Source: Stenotrophomonas sp. PS02298 (GTDB lineage Bacteria; Pseudomonadota; Gammaproteobacteria; Xanthomonadales; Xanthomonadaceae). From it: a DNA stretch of 46,350 bases. Where the stretch lies: positions 1 through 46,350 of the forward strand of contig NZ_JASCOR010000015.1 of NCBI RefSeq assembly GCF_029959445.1, in the 5' to 3' direction. The notes beneath the pieces are model-generated. The model made no database searches. It was not told the DNA's origin and saw only the letters and a list, made by a program, of their open reading frames with translations. Position numbers and translations under genes: made by a program. Positions 16,504 to 24,697 of the stretch are shown in pieces. The first letter of the stretch is position 1; every line of letters begins with the position of its first letter.

Positions 16504-16539
16504 CGTTTTTTTGAAATTCAGGATATCAAGGAATATAAA

Positions 16540-17817
16540 ATGGATATTGCTTCGACGCGCTTGGCTGTTGTTGGACTTGGTTACGTTGGGTTGCCGCTGG
16601 CGGTGGCGTTTGGTCGAAAGATCGCGGTCACCGGCTTTGACATAAATTCTGAGCGTGTCTCGGAGTTGCGCCTGGGCAACGACCGTACCTTGGAAGTCGA
16701 TTCTGCGCTTCTGGCTGAGGCGGATAAACTTGTTTACGCAGACAAGCTTGAGGATATCGCGGATTGCAATGTCTTCATTGTTACAGTCCCAACGCCCATC
16801 GATTCAGCCCGTAGGCCAGACTTCGATCCTTTGTTGAAGTCGAGTGCAGCGATCGGCTCGGTATTGAAGAAAGGCGATATTGTCATCTATGAGTCCACGG
16901 TCTATCCGGGTGTTACCGAGGAAGTTTGCGTTCCGGTACTTGAGCAGGCATCTGGGTTGACGTTCAATCGCGATTTCTTCTGCGGCTATTCGCCAGAGCG
17001 GATCAATCCCGGTGATAAGGAGCGAACCGTTACCAAGATCATGAAGGTGACGTCTGGTTCAACGCCCGAGGTCGCCGAGTTCATTGATCAACTGTATGCA
17101 GCGGTAATTACTGCTGGAACCTACAAGGCAAGTTCAATCCGCGTCGCGGAGGCCGCGAAGGTAATCGAAAATACCCAGCGCGATGTCAACATCGCGCTGA
17201 TGAATGAGTTGGCTCTCATTTTTCACAGAATTGGCATCGACACACAGGAAGTGCTCGCTGCAGCCGGGACTAAATGGAATTTCATGAAATTCGTGCCAGG
17301 CCTGGTTGGCGGGCATTGCATCGGCGTTGATCCGTATTATCTGGCCCACAAAGCCGCGATGCTTGGCTACAATCCCGAGCTGATTCTGGCAGCCCGGCGT
17401 ATCAACGATGATATGGGGCCGCACGTGGCAAATCGTGTGCTCCGCGCGATGGCAAGCTCAAAGTTGAATATCGTTGGGTCGCGCATTCTTGTGTTGGGCC
17501 TGGCCTTCAAAGAAAACTGCCCGGATGTTCGAAATACCAAGGTCGTCGATGTGCTCAAAGAGCTGGATGACACCAACGCAACTGTCGACGTGTACGACCC
17601 TTGGGTCGATGCGGCCGAGGCAAGGCATGAATACGGAATCGAGCTTTGTTCTGCCCCTGAAGCGGGTGCATATGATGCAGTTATTCTCGCGGTAGCGCAC
17701 AAGCAGTTTGTAGGTGTCTCGGCGGAATTTGATGTGAATTCGTTGCTCAAGACTGGTGGCGTTGTTTTTGACGTGAAGGGTGTTCTTCCTTCGGCCAAGA
17801 ATACCTACAGGCTGTAA
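16540..17817 (+). CDS. UDP-HexNAc 6-dehydrogenase, TviB/WbpO-like
   Basis: Oxidises a UDP-N-acetylhexosamine to the uronic acid using two NAD+. The Rossmann motif GLGYVG is at residues 12-17, VPTPID follows, then FCGYSPERINPGDKERT, which is characteristic of the TviB/WbpO (UDP-GlcNAc/GalNAc) branch, and the catalytic Cys260 in GGHCIGVDPYYL. The C-terminal domain has LGLAFKENCPDVRNTKV. At 425 residues it has normal length. It is the only sugar-nucleotide enzyme within the rightward part of the island. A UDP-ManNAc dehydrogenase role (WecC) is possible given the wecB genes later, but the motif set argues against it. From this gene onward codons look more AT-rich than in the flanks. Clear AAGGA site before the ATG. 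Confidence 0.87.
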   Translation: MDIASTRLAVVGLGYVGLPLAVAFGRKIAVTGFDINSERVSELRLGNDRTLEVDSALLAEADKLVYADKLEDIADCNVFIVTVPTPIDSARRPDFDPLLKSSAAIGSVLKKGDIVIYESTVYPGVTEEVCVPVLEQASGLTFNRDFFCGYSPERINPGDKERTVTKIMKVTSGSTPEVAEFIDQLYAAVITAGTYKASSIRVAEAAKVIENTQRDVNIALMNELALIFHRIGIDTQEVLAAAGTKWNFMKFVPGLVGGHCIGVDPYYLAHKAAMLGYNPELILAARRINDDMGPHVANRVLRAMASSKLNIVGSRILVLGLAFKENCPDVRNTKVVDVLKELDDTNATVDVYDPWVDAAEARHEYGIELCSAPEAGAYDAVILAVAHKQFVGVSAEFDVNSLLKTGGVVFDVKGVLPSAKNTYRL

Positions 17818-17843
17818 ACGTTTAGCGCCGGACGGAGATGGCA

Positions 17844-20800
17844 ATGCTTACACATTCTTTTACGCGGAACGGAATACCTGTTCAGTTGTCCTTTCCCAGT
17901 GATCAGGACTACATTGCAAAGCAGGTAGCGTTGACTGACGACTTCTATGAGTCAGATCTTCTGGGTGCCGTTGGCGAAATGCTGGCGCCCGGTGATCTCG
18001 TGGTCGATGTTGGCGCGAACGTTGGTAATCACACTGTTTTTTTTGCTCTGGTCAAAGGGTGCAAGGTATTCAGTTTCGAGCCTAATCCGGCTGCGTTGCT
18101 TTATCTGCGTGCCAATGTGCTGCACAACACAATTGCGTCGTTAGTGCACGTTAAGCCGTTTGCGGTTGGGGAGAGCAAGGGCAGGGCGGGAGTGCTTTCG
18201 GAGAATGCAGGAAACCTTGGTGCGATGGCACTGAAGTTGGATGCCCAATCGGGGGCGTTTGAAGTTGTATGTCTTGACGATCAGGATTTCCCGGCGCCGA
18301 TTCGATTGCTCAAAATCGATGTCGAAGGGATGGAGGTTGGGGTCCTGAAAGGTGCGAAGGCATTGATCGAGAAGGATCGCCCTTACATAGTTGTAGAGGC
18401 GGGAACCGCCGCAGAATTCGCAGCGGTTGACTCGATTTTGAATGCTTCGCGCTATCTTCCGATTGCGGTGTTTGGCGCTACCGCCACTTATTTTTATGCG
18501 CCCGCCGAGCGCTACGCGGGTTTAAGTGCTGAGATTTTGGTCGGAATCCGCAACGCTGTTATATCCGAGGCGGCGCAGAAGCAGCTTTTCCTGGAGCACC
18601 GGGAAACCCGCAAAACGGTAATAAAGCATTCCCAGCAGTTGACCGATGTCAGGGATGATATTGCTGGCCTGCGCCCTGAGTTGGAAAGCCGTTTCATCAA
18701 GGCTGCGGATGATCTTCAGAAGGTCCGGGAAGATATTCATGCTGGAATGTCTTCGATCCGCTCCGAGTTGGTTACCGATCGCGATTCAAGCGCACGCGAT
18801 TTGCAAGCGGAGATATCGAGCGAACGTGGCAGTCGTGCCGAGGAACTGCGGGCGGCTATCCGGGAAGAGCGCGAACTCAGGGCTAAGGAAGTTCAGGTCG
18901 CGCTGGCTGAAGAGCGAAAGCTTGTAGATCAACGGCTTGCGGCGGCTATTCTCGAAGAGCGTGAGTTGCGCATTCAGGATGTCAGGCATGATGTTCTGGA
19001 AGAGCGCAGACTGCGAGTTCAGGAGCTGCAACAAGCAGTTCTGGATGAGCGAAAAGTCGTGGCGCAGGAGATTGAGGAATCAGTATCCGCCGAGCGTACG
19101 GCTCGTATCCAGGAGGTACAGAGCGCCGTCCTCAAGGAACGCGAACTTCGCGCGAAGGAACTGCAGGAGGCGGAGTTGGCCGACCGTGCTCTACGCGCCC
19201 AGGAAATCCAGGCTGCGATTCTTCGTGAAAGGGAATTGGCGATTCAGGAGCTCCAGAGCGCACTGCGCCAAGAGCGTGAGGCGAGAGTCCAGGAGCTGGA
19301 TGCTGCGATAGCAGCCGGGACCGAGCGTCACTTGAGGGATGCCAGCGTCTCCGTTCTCAACGAGCGGAGATTGCAAGCTGATGCACTGCAAGCTGCGATC
19401 ATCGAAGAGCGCGGGCTCAGACAGAGCGAGATGGTGGTTGCTCTGCATGAGGAGCGCGGGGCCACGTCGGAAGAGATTCGCAGCGCAGTCAGGGCTGAAC
19501 ATGAGCTCCTGATGGAAGAGGTCCGGGCAGCGCTCGTTGCCGAGAGGGAGGTGACCTCGGGTGACCTGCGTTCGGCGGTATCGACCGAGCGCGAGCTTCG
19601 CATAAGTGAAACCCACGCGGCTCTTGAGGATGAGCGTGAAGCTGCAGCACATGCAGTTCATGAAGCGGTAGCTCGACAACACCAGCAGGTAATCCTGGCA
19701 CTGCAGAACGAACTACAGGTAGAACGCGAGAGCAGATCGAAGGAGGTTAGCTCTGCGATATCTCAAGAGCGCGAGAGGCTGATGGCAGCGATGCGAGCGG
19801 AAATCGACCAGGAGCGCATTCAGCGCGAAAAGGATCTCCGGCTTGAGCTTGATAAAGAACGGGCGTTCAGAAAGACCGAGCTTCAGGCAGCGCTGCTGGA
19901 GCAACGGAAATCCATGGTGGAAGAATCCAGGGCAGAACTCTCATCTGAGCGCCGCCTCGGCAATGCTGATCTCGAAACGCTGCGTACGAATATCCACTTG
20001 GATCTGGAGCAGATCAACTCGCGGATTTCCCATTTGAATCAGCGCCATGAGGCGCTGTTGAATGGGCGAATATTCAAGACGTTGACAAATATAAAGTCGC
20101 TGGTCCTGCGTCGAAAGCAGGATCCGGACGCCGTGCCTATGTTGACGTGGGCGCCAGCAGATGAAGTATCTGCGCTGGTGCCTGAAGCGGAGCCGGTTGT
20201 TCTGCAACCCGCAGCAGCGCAACCAGAGGCGCTGCCGGTAGCCAAGAAGGCTGAGGTCGAAGTATCTCCGCGCGCAAGAATGGAGCGCCCGATTGATATT
20301 CTTGTCGCCGGGTCGATCGAACTCGCTGCCGAGCCAATGGTTTCGATTGTGATGACTACCTATAACGCCGAGACGACGGTGGTTGACGCAGTCCAATCAA
20401 TCCTTGACCAAACCTATCGGAAGCTTGAGCTCGTTATTGTCGATGATGCGAGTAGTGATCGCACTCTTGCCAAGCTTTGGCAGATGGCCGCTAAAGATAA
20501 GCGGATCCGGATTATCGAGTCGCCGCACAATAGGGGCACTTACTGGGCAAAGAACACCGGTATCGTCGCGTCACGGGGCGACGTGGTGACCTTCATGGAT
20601 AGTGACGATGTTGTCGATGCCACGCGTATCGAGAAGCAGCTTGGTCATATCTGCGGCCCCGGGGTCGTAGGTACCACATGTAATTACATCCGCAAGAACG
20701 AAAGTGGCGAGATCGTTCTGAATCGGGGCTTGGAGCAGAGAATTGGCCTGATAACCCTGATGCTGAAGCGTAAAGTGTTTGATGAGATTGGCTACTTCGA

Positions 20801-21821
20801 TAGCGTCAGAACTTCTGCAGATGATGAAATGATGCAGCGGGTTAAGCTGGTTTACGGTAGGCGATCTGTCGTCAACGTAGCGGAACCCCTTTATATCGCC
20901 AAGCTGCGTGAGAATTCGCTTACCACCATGGCGGGGAATGCGAATAATCTTGCTGCGACGACCGCCTCGGCATTTCTTTCCGATGCCCGTGCAGGGTATG
21001 TAGAGGCATATTCTCTTTGGCACAAAATGGTCAGTTCCAGTGGCCGGGCTCCTTACGTGCCATTCCCGAATGTAAATCGGCCGTTTGCTGTTGCCGGCAA
21101 GTTGCGAGTCGATGAGGATCGATTCGAAGCACAACCAATAATAGCTTTCATGGCCAGCTTCCCGCCCAGGCTTGAAAAGCTCAAGCTCGCTGTTGCATCG
21201 ATCCTTCCGCAGGTTGATAGGTTGTATATCTATCTGAACGGCTTTGATTCCGTTCCGCAGTTTTTGAAGGACGAGCGGATCGTTGTCAAGACAGGCGGCA
21301 AGGATCTGCGGGACAACGGAAAGATCTTCCACATGGCGAACTCGCCGGAAGGTTACTATTTGACGGTTGACGACGACATTGCATACCCACCTGATTACTG
21401 TGAGGTGTTGGTGCGCGCGGTTGAGCGATATGACCGCAAGGCGGTCGTAGGCGTGCATGGGGTTACCTTGGCTCAGCCCTTTGTCAAATACTTCAGTCCG
21501 GATAGAACCGTCTATAGCTTTAAGCATGTCCTGCACAAGGACGTTCGCGTCAATTTGTTGGGGACGGGCACCGTCGCATTCCACTCCGCCACGATTCGGC
21601 CGCAGTTGAACCAATTTGAATCGACGGGGATGGCGGATGTGTGGATGGCGATTCTCGCAAAAGCCGGTTCCGTTCCAATGATTTCGGTGGCCCGGCCTGC
21701 CAATTGGCTGCAGCCGATCTTGATGGCCGGGGAGGGGGATACCACTTTGTATGATGAATTCCGAGAGAATGACTCCGCACAAACGGAAGCGCTCAAACGA
21801 CACGGCAGTTGGGTGATTTGA
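17844..21821 (+). CDS. FkbM methyltransferase / 27-repeat coiled coil / two GT-A glycosyltransferases fusion
   Basis: A 1325-residue fusion. Residues 1-230 are an FkbM-type SAM methyltransferase (VVDVGANVGNH with D55/G57, FSFEPNP, LKIDVEGME with D159/E161). Residues 310-714 are 27 consecutive 15-residue repeats, predicted as one continuous helix in a coiled coil. A Pro/Ala/Glu-rich linker follows. Residues ~832-1050 are a GT2-type GT-A module (VSIVMTTYN, DSDD at 919-922). Residues ~1099-1300 are a second GT-A-like module (IIAFMASFPPR, DDD at 1176-1178). The ATG at 17844 has GGAG six bases before it; the ATG at 17838 abuts GGAG. No membrane segment or signal peptide is seen, so it should be cytoplasmic or peripheral. 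Methyl capping plus a rigid spacer plus polymerase modules suggests chain-length control of an exported polysaccharide; this role is inference. Confidence 0.85.
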   Translation: MLTHSFTRNGIPVQLSFPSDQDYIAKQVALTDDFYESDLLGAVGEMLAPGDLVVDVGANVGNHTVFFALVKGCKVFSFEPNPAALLYLRANVLHNTIASLVHVKPFAVGESKGRAGVLSENAGNLGAMALKLDAQSGAFEVVCLDDQDFPAPIRLLKIDVEGMEVGVLKGAKALIEKDRPYIVVEAGTAAEFAAVDSILNASRYLPIAVFGATATYFYAPAERYAGLSAEILVGIRNAVISEAAQKQLFLEHRETRKTVIKHSQQLTDVRDDIAGLRPELESRFIKAADDLQKVREDIHAGMSSIRSELVTDRDSSARDLQAEISSERGSRAEELRAAIREERELRAKEVQVALAEERKLVDQRLAAAILEERELRIQDVRHDVLEERRLRVQELQQAVLDERKVVAQEIEESVSAERTARIQEVQSAVLKERELRAKELQEAELADRALRAQEIQAAILRERELAIQELQSALRQEREARVQELDAAIAAGTERHLRDASVSVLNERRLQADALQAAIIEERGLRQSEMVVALHEERGATSEEIRSAVRAEHELLMEEVRAALVAEREVTSGDLRSAVSTERELRISETHAALEDEREAAAHAVHEAVARQHQQVILALQNELQVERESRSKEVSSAISQERERLMAAMRAEIDQERIQREKDLRLELDKERAFRKTELQAALLEQRKSMVEESRAELSSERRLGNADLETLRTNIHLDLEQINSRISHLNQRHEALLNGRIFKTLTNIKSLVLRRKQDPDAVPMLTWAPADEVSALVPEAEPVVLQPAAAQPEALPVAKKAEVEVSPRARMERPIDILVAGSIELAAEPMVSIVMTTYNAETTVVDAVQSILDQTYRKLELVIVDDASSDRTLAKLWQMAAKDKRIRIIESPHNRGTYWAKNTGIVASRGDVVTFMDSDDVVDATRIEKQLGHICGPGVVGTTCNYIRKNESGEIVLNRGLEQRIGLITLMLKRKVFDEIGYFDSVRTSADDEMMQRVKLVYGRRSVVNVAEPLYIAKLRENSLTTMAGNANNLAATTASAFLSDARAGYVEAYSLWHKMVSSSGRAPYVPFPNVNRPFAVAGKLRVDEDRFEAQPIIAFMASFPPRLEKLKLAVASILPQVDRLYIYLNGFDSVPQFLKDERIVVKTGGKDLRDNGKIFHMANSPEGYYLTVDDDIAYPPDYCEVLVRAVERYDRKAVVGVHGVTLAQPFVKYFSPDRTVYSFKHVLHKDVRVNLLGTGTVAFHSATIRPQLNQFESTGMADVWMAILAKAGSVPMISVARPANWLQPILMAGEGDTTLYDEFRENDSAQTEALKRHGSWVI
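18771..19985 (+). repeat. 27 tandem 45-bp (15-residue) coiled-coil repeats
   Basis: Translated, this stretch divides without one insertion or deletion into 27 units of 15 residues, consensus xxERELRxxELQxAI. Hydrophobic residues recur at positions 1, 8, 11 and 15 of the unit. That is four turns per 15 residues (3.75 per turn), which predicts a right-handed coiled coil like the VASP tetramerisation domain rather than a heptad coil. Unit 13 (AAGTERHLRDASVSV) and unit 21 are the most degenerate. The DNA units are well diverged from each other, so the array is old and its length is kept at protein level. At about 0.15 nm per residue the rod would be roughly 60 nm. Confidence 0.9.
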
Positions 21822-21852
21822 TTTCTCTCATAATGGTAGAAGAGTAAATAAT

Positions 21853-23316
21853 ATGGCGAAACTGCTGATCTGGGATCTGGATGACACTTTGTGGTCTGGT
21901 ACTTTGGCCGAAGGTGATGATGTTGTTCTTTATGGGCGACGAGCTGAGTTGATTCGCTCGTTGAATTCTAAAGGTGTAGTCAACTCCATCTGTTCAAAAA
22001 ACGATTTCGAAACCGCAAAGTCCAAGCTGGTCTCAATGGGCCTTTGGGATGAGTTTGTTTTCCCGGAGATTGAGTTCCTGCCGAAAGGCCGTCTTGTCGC
22101 AGGCATAATCAATGACATGCAGTTGCGCGCGCCAGATGTTGTATTCATCGACGACAATGATCTGAATCTCAAAGAAGTTGAGTTTGAGAATCCGGGAATC
22201 CGGACGATGGACGCCAGAGGCCCCGCGGTGGATGTTTTTCTTGAAGCTTTGGAGGAAAAGCTCTCCGCTGTCAGCAAGTCGAGGGTCCAGGAATATCGGA
22301 TCCTCGAGAAGAAGCGCGCTGATCGCAATAGCGCAGGGGCGGGCAATGAGGAGTTTCTCGCGTCCTGCGGCATCCGTGTGAGTTTGGTGCGCCGAACTGA
22401 TAATCTTGCCTATGCTTCAAGAATTGAAGAGTTGATAAATCGCACGAATCAACTCAATTTCACCAAGTCTCGAGTCGAGGAAGGCAGTATTGCGGAGTAC
22501 CTTCTCGATGTCCGTAATAATGAGACTTACGGAGTGTTCGTTTGGGACAAGTACGGATACTACGGGCTGGTCGGCTTTGTCTCGATCGAAGGCCGCAACA
22601 AGTTGCGGCATTTCCTGTTCTCCTGCCGGACCATGAATATGGGGGTCGAGGTGGCGGTTGCTGCTTCGCTTGCCAAGTACTTCGAAGGCGTCACCACGTG
22701 GCCGGTATCTACAGAAGCTCCCGCTTGGATCAAGTTTGTTTCTTCTGATTCCCAGGAATTCAGGGACGCAGTGGGGAGTGGCGAGTCATCCGAAAGCGCC
22801 GAGATCCTGGTTCGGGTCATGGCCAATTGCCAGTCTGGCGCAATCTGCCACTACATGGGCATTCCGGGTGTTTCGTTCGACAACTGGCCGCGCGTTTATC
22901 GGTTGCAGGATTCTCTGAGCTCGGGCCTTGAAGGCGAGATCCCCGGGGTGCTTGTATACGGTGCTTTCAACGATTACGATCTGCGCCACTGGGATATTGC
23001 GCCGAGCGATGCAGACTACCGCGTCGCTGCGGCCAATCTTTTCGCACAGGCATCTTCGGCCGGGGCGAGGTTGATCGTTATCCTACCTCCCGATAAGTTC
23101 TCGTCGGAACGAGTTGAAGACGGTGTGACTTGTGAGAGATTCCATTTCCTGAATTCGGTGTGGCGAGAATTGGCCGCTGCGAATCCTGGTCTTCAGCTCG
23201 TTTCAATCGGTGACGAGTTCCTAGGCGATGCGGTGGTTGAAGATCCACGGCATTATGATAGGACAACCTTGTTGTGGCTTGGTGATCGTATCGGGAAGTT
23301 GATTTCAAAAAAATAA
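21853..23316 (+). CDS. FkbH-like HAD-IIIC family protein
   Basis: A 487-residue protein with an N-terminal HAD phosphatase-like domain (IWDLDDTLWSGTL, with nucleophile D8 and D10; CSKNDFETAKSKL; FIDDNDLNLKEV). A middle acyltransferase-like region has INRTNQLNFT, YGYYGLVGF and FSCRTMNMGVE, the FkbH signature. The C-terminal ~170 residues (VRVMANCQSGAICHYMG, LVYGAFNDYDLRHWD) may be an SGNH-hydrolase-like domain. FkbH proteins of polyketide clusters load a glyceryl unit from 1,3-bisphosphoglycerate onto a carrier protein; no acyl carrier protein is seen here. In a polysaccharide island a role in adding a small acyl or glyceryl decoration is plausible but unproven. It lies 31 bases after the fusion gene. 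Confidence 0.78.
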   Translation: MAKLLIWDLDDTLWSGTLAEGDDVVLYGRRAELIRSLNSKGVVNSICSKNDFETAKSKLVSMGLWDEFVFPEIEFLPKGRLVAGIINDMQLRAPDVVFIDDNDLNLKEVEFENPGIRTMDARGPAVDVFLEALEEKLSAVSKSRVQEYRILEKKRADRNSAGAGNEEFLASCGIRVSLVRRTDNLAYASRIEELINRTNQLNFTKSRVEEGSIAEYLLDVRNNETYGVFVWDKYGYYGLVGFVSIEGRNKLRHFLFSCRTMNMGVEVAVAASLAKYFEGVTTWPVSTEAPAWIKFVSSDSQEFRDAVGSGESSESAEILVRVMANCQSGAICHYMGIPGVSFDNWPRVYRLQDSLSSGLEGEIPGVLVYGAFNDYDLRHWDIAPSDADYRVAAANLFAQASSAGARLIVILPPDKFSSERVEDGVTCERFHFLNSVWRELAAANPGLQLVSIGDEFLGDAVVEDPRHYDRTTLLWLGDRIGKLISKK

Positions 23317-23340
23317 TCCAGCTCTATATTGGTGGTCCAT

Positions 23341-24063
23341 ATGGCAAGGAACTTTTCTATTTTCGGCAGTTGTGTGACACGGGATGTGTTTGGCTTCGGT
23401 CAGCACAGTAATCTCGTGGATGGTTATGTAGCGCGATCCACCATTGCCAGTGCCGTGTCAGGACAGATAGAGTTTGCCCTTGATTCTGAAGATGTCGGTT
23501 TCTCGTCCATTAGCCCATTCGAGCAACGGATGATCCGCGGCGATATCGAGAAGAACTGCTTCAGCGTTCTGAGCGAGAGTTCCGCCGCTGAGGTGATTGT
23601 CGATTTGATCGATGAGCGATTCAGCATCATCGAGGTTGCCGGCGGATACCTGACGGAGTCTGCATCCTTTGTGAAGGCTGGCCTGTTGCAACGATTGCCT
23701 GATGGGGCGCAGAAAATCTCGTTCTTGAGCAGGGATGAGGTGGACCGCCAGGCCTTGGTTGCCTTTGCCGGAAAACTTCGTCAAACTGGAAAGCGGATTT
23801 TTATCCACAAGGCTTTTTGGGCTACATCATTCGTAGACAATGGGCAGTTGCTGGATTTTGAAAAGAAAGATTTTTATGCGCGAATGAACGATGGGTTGGT
23901 TTGGCGGTATGAGTTGTTGAGTGACTTGTTGCCGGAGGCGGCTGTGTTGCAAGCTCCGGCGGATTCGCGGGTGTCTGATCCAGCGCATCGGTGGGGTCTG
24001 GCTCCATTCCATTATGTGCCGTCGTATTATGATTCGATCCGGGCGCAGCTCGATTTAAACTAG
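23341..24063 (+). CDS. DUF6270-like protein (possible SGNH fold)
   Basis: A 240-residue protein starting FSIFGSCVTRDVFGFG, where GSCVTRD resembles the first block of SGNH-type hydrolases and the DUF6270 family. Later blocks include IVDLIDERFSI, RIFIHKAFWAT and a closing WGLAPFHYVPSYYD, whose WGxxxxHYxxxYY pattern supplies a possible catalytic His. Members occur in capsule and LPS clusters beside glycosyltransferases; their chemistry is not established to my knowledge. The ATG at 23341 has GGTGG five bases before it; the in-frame TTG at 23329 is less likely. It follows the FkbH-like gene by 24 bases, so the two probably act on the same decoration. The gene is visibly AT-rich near its ends. Confidence 0.72.
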   Translation: MARNFSIFGSCVTRDVFGFGQHSNLVDGYVARSTIASAVSGQIEFALDSEDVGFSSISPFEQRMIRGDIEKNCFSVLSESSAAEVIVDLIDERFSIIEVAGGYLTESASFVKAGLLQRLPDGAQKISFLSRDEVDRQALVAFAGKLRQTGKRIFIHKAFWATSFVDNGQLLDFEKKDFYARMNDGLVWRYELLSDLLPEAAVLQAPADSRVSDPAHRWGLAPFHYVPSYYDSIRAQLDLN

Positions 24064-24100
24064 TTTGCTGTTTTATCTTAATATCTATTATGGAGTTTAT

Positions 24101-24565
24101 ATGAAGATTCGTAGTGCTTTTCTGGGTGCGGCGGTATTGGTTGCTTTGACTGCTTGCGACAAGGGTCCGGCTACGGATGCCGCACCTGCAGAGCCGGCAC
24201 CAGCCTCTGAAACTGCCAAGGATGCTGCTGCGGCGCCTGCGCAGAATTACAACGGAGTAAAGGTTGCAGGTCAGGTGCCGTTGAACTTCCCGCATGATGT
24301 GCGCTCCAATTCGGAGGCTACGGCGGAAGGCGTTGTTACCCACACCCTGCGCGTTGAGTACAAAGAGGTTAATGAGGCCGCGGTAGCGGAAGCGCTCGAG
24401 AAAGCATTTGTCGAAGCCGGCTTCAAGGTTCAAGCGGATGGCATGAAGTTCGTCGCTGTCGGTGAGTCGGGCAAGGTTCGATATGCGATTTCACCTGCTG
24501 GTCCCGAACTGAAAGTAGCCCTGGCTTCGCCTGATTCGAAGGGAATGGTCACTTTCATCTGGTGA
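24101..24565 (+). CDS. Small outer-membrane-type lipoprotein of unknown function
   Basis: A 154-residue protein with a lipoprotein signal: KIRS, hydrophobic AAVLVALTAC with Cys at residue 18-20, then an Ala/Pro/Glu-rich flexible stretch to about residue 50 and a compact domain of roughly 100 residues (VKVAGQVPLNFP to MVTFIW). Residue +2 after Cys is Asp, which in E. coli would mean inner-membrane retention; the rule may not hold in this group. No family recognised. A 37-base AT-rich spacer separates it from the previous gene. Codon use is more like the chromosome than like the two genes before it, so it may not belong functionally to the island. Confidence 0.75.
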   Translation: MKIRSAFLGAAVLVALTACDKGPATDAAPAEPAPASETAKDAAAAPAQNYNGVKVAGQVPLNFPHDVRSNSEATAEGVVTHTLRVEYKEVNEAAVAEALEKAFVEAGFKVQADGMKFVAVGESGKVRYAISPAGPELKVALASPDSKGMVTFIW

Positions 24566-24582
24566 TGCGTGGTGACACGGTC

Positions 24583-24618
24583 CCGTACATTCGCCATCAG
24601 ATATGATCGGATGTACGG
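24583..24618. terminator. Possible hairpin terminator between the lipoprotein gene and the epimerase pair
   Basis: CCGTACAT (24583-24590) and ATGTACGG (24611-24618) are inverted copies around a 20-base loop. It lies between two converging transcription units. CACCTTT follows on the plus strand, a weak T-tract. It could instead be a protein-binding dyad. Confidence 0.4.
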
Positions 24619-24697
24619 CACCTTTCAACCCAGCCGGCCCTGCTGGAGTTGATGGGGCTGGCGTTGGATTGGCGATATTGACCTGCGACTTGCAGTG

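Noticed and set aside
18771..19985. CRISPR array or DNA satellite
   Set aside because: The 45-base period is coding, units are not near-identical, and there are no alternating repeats and spacers.
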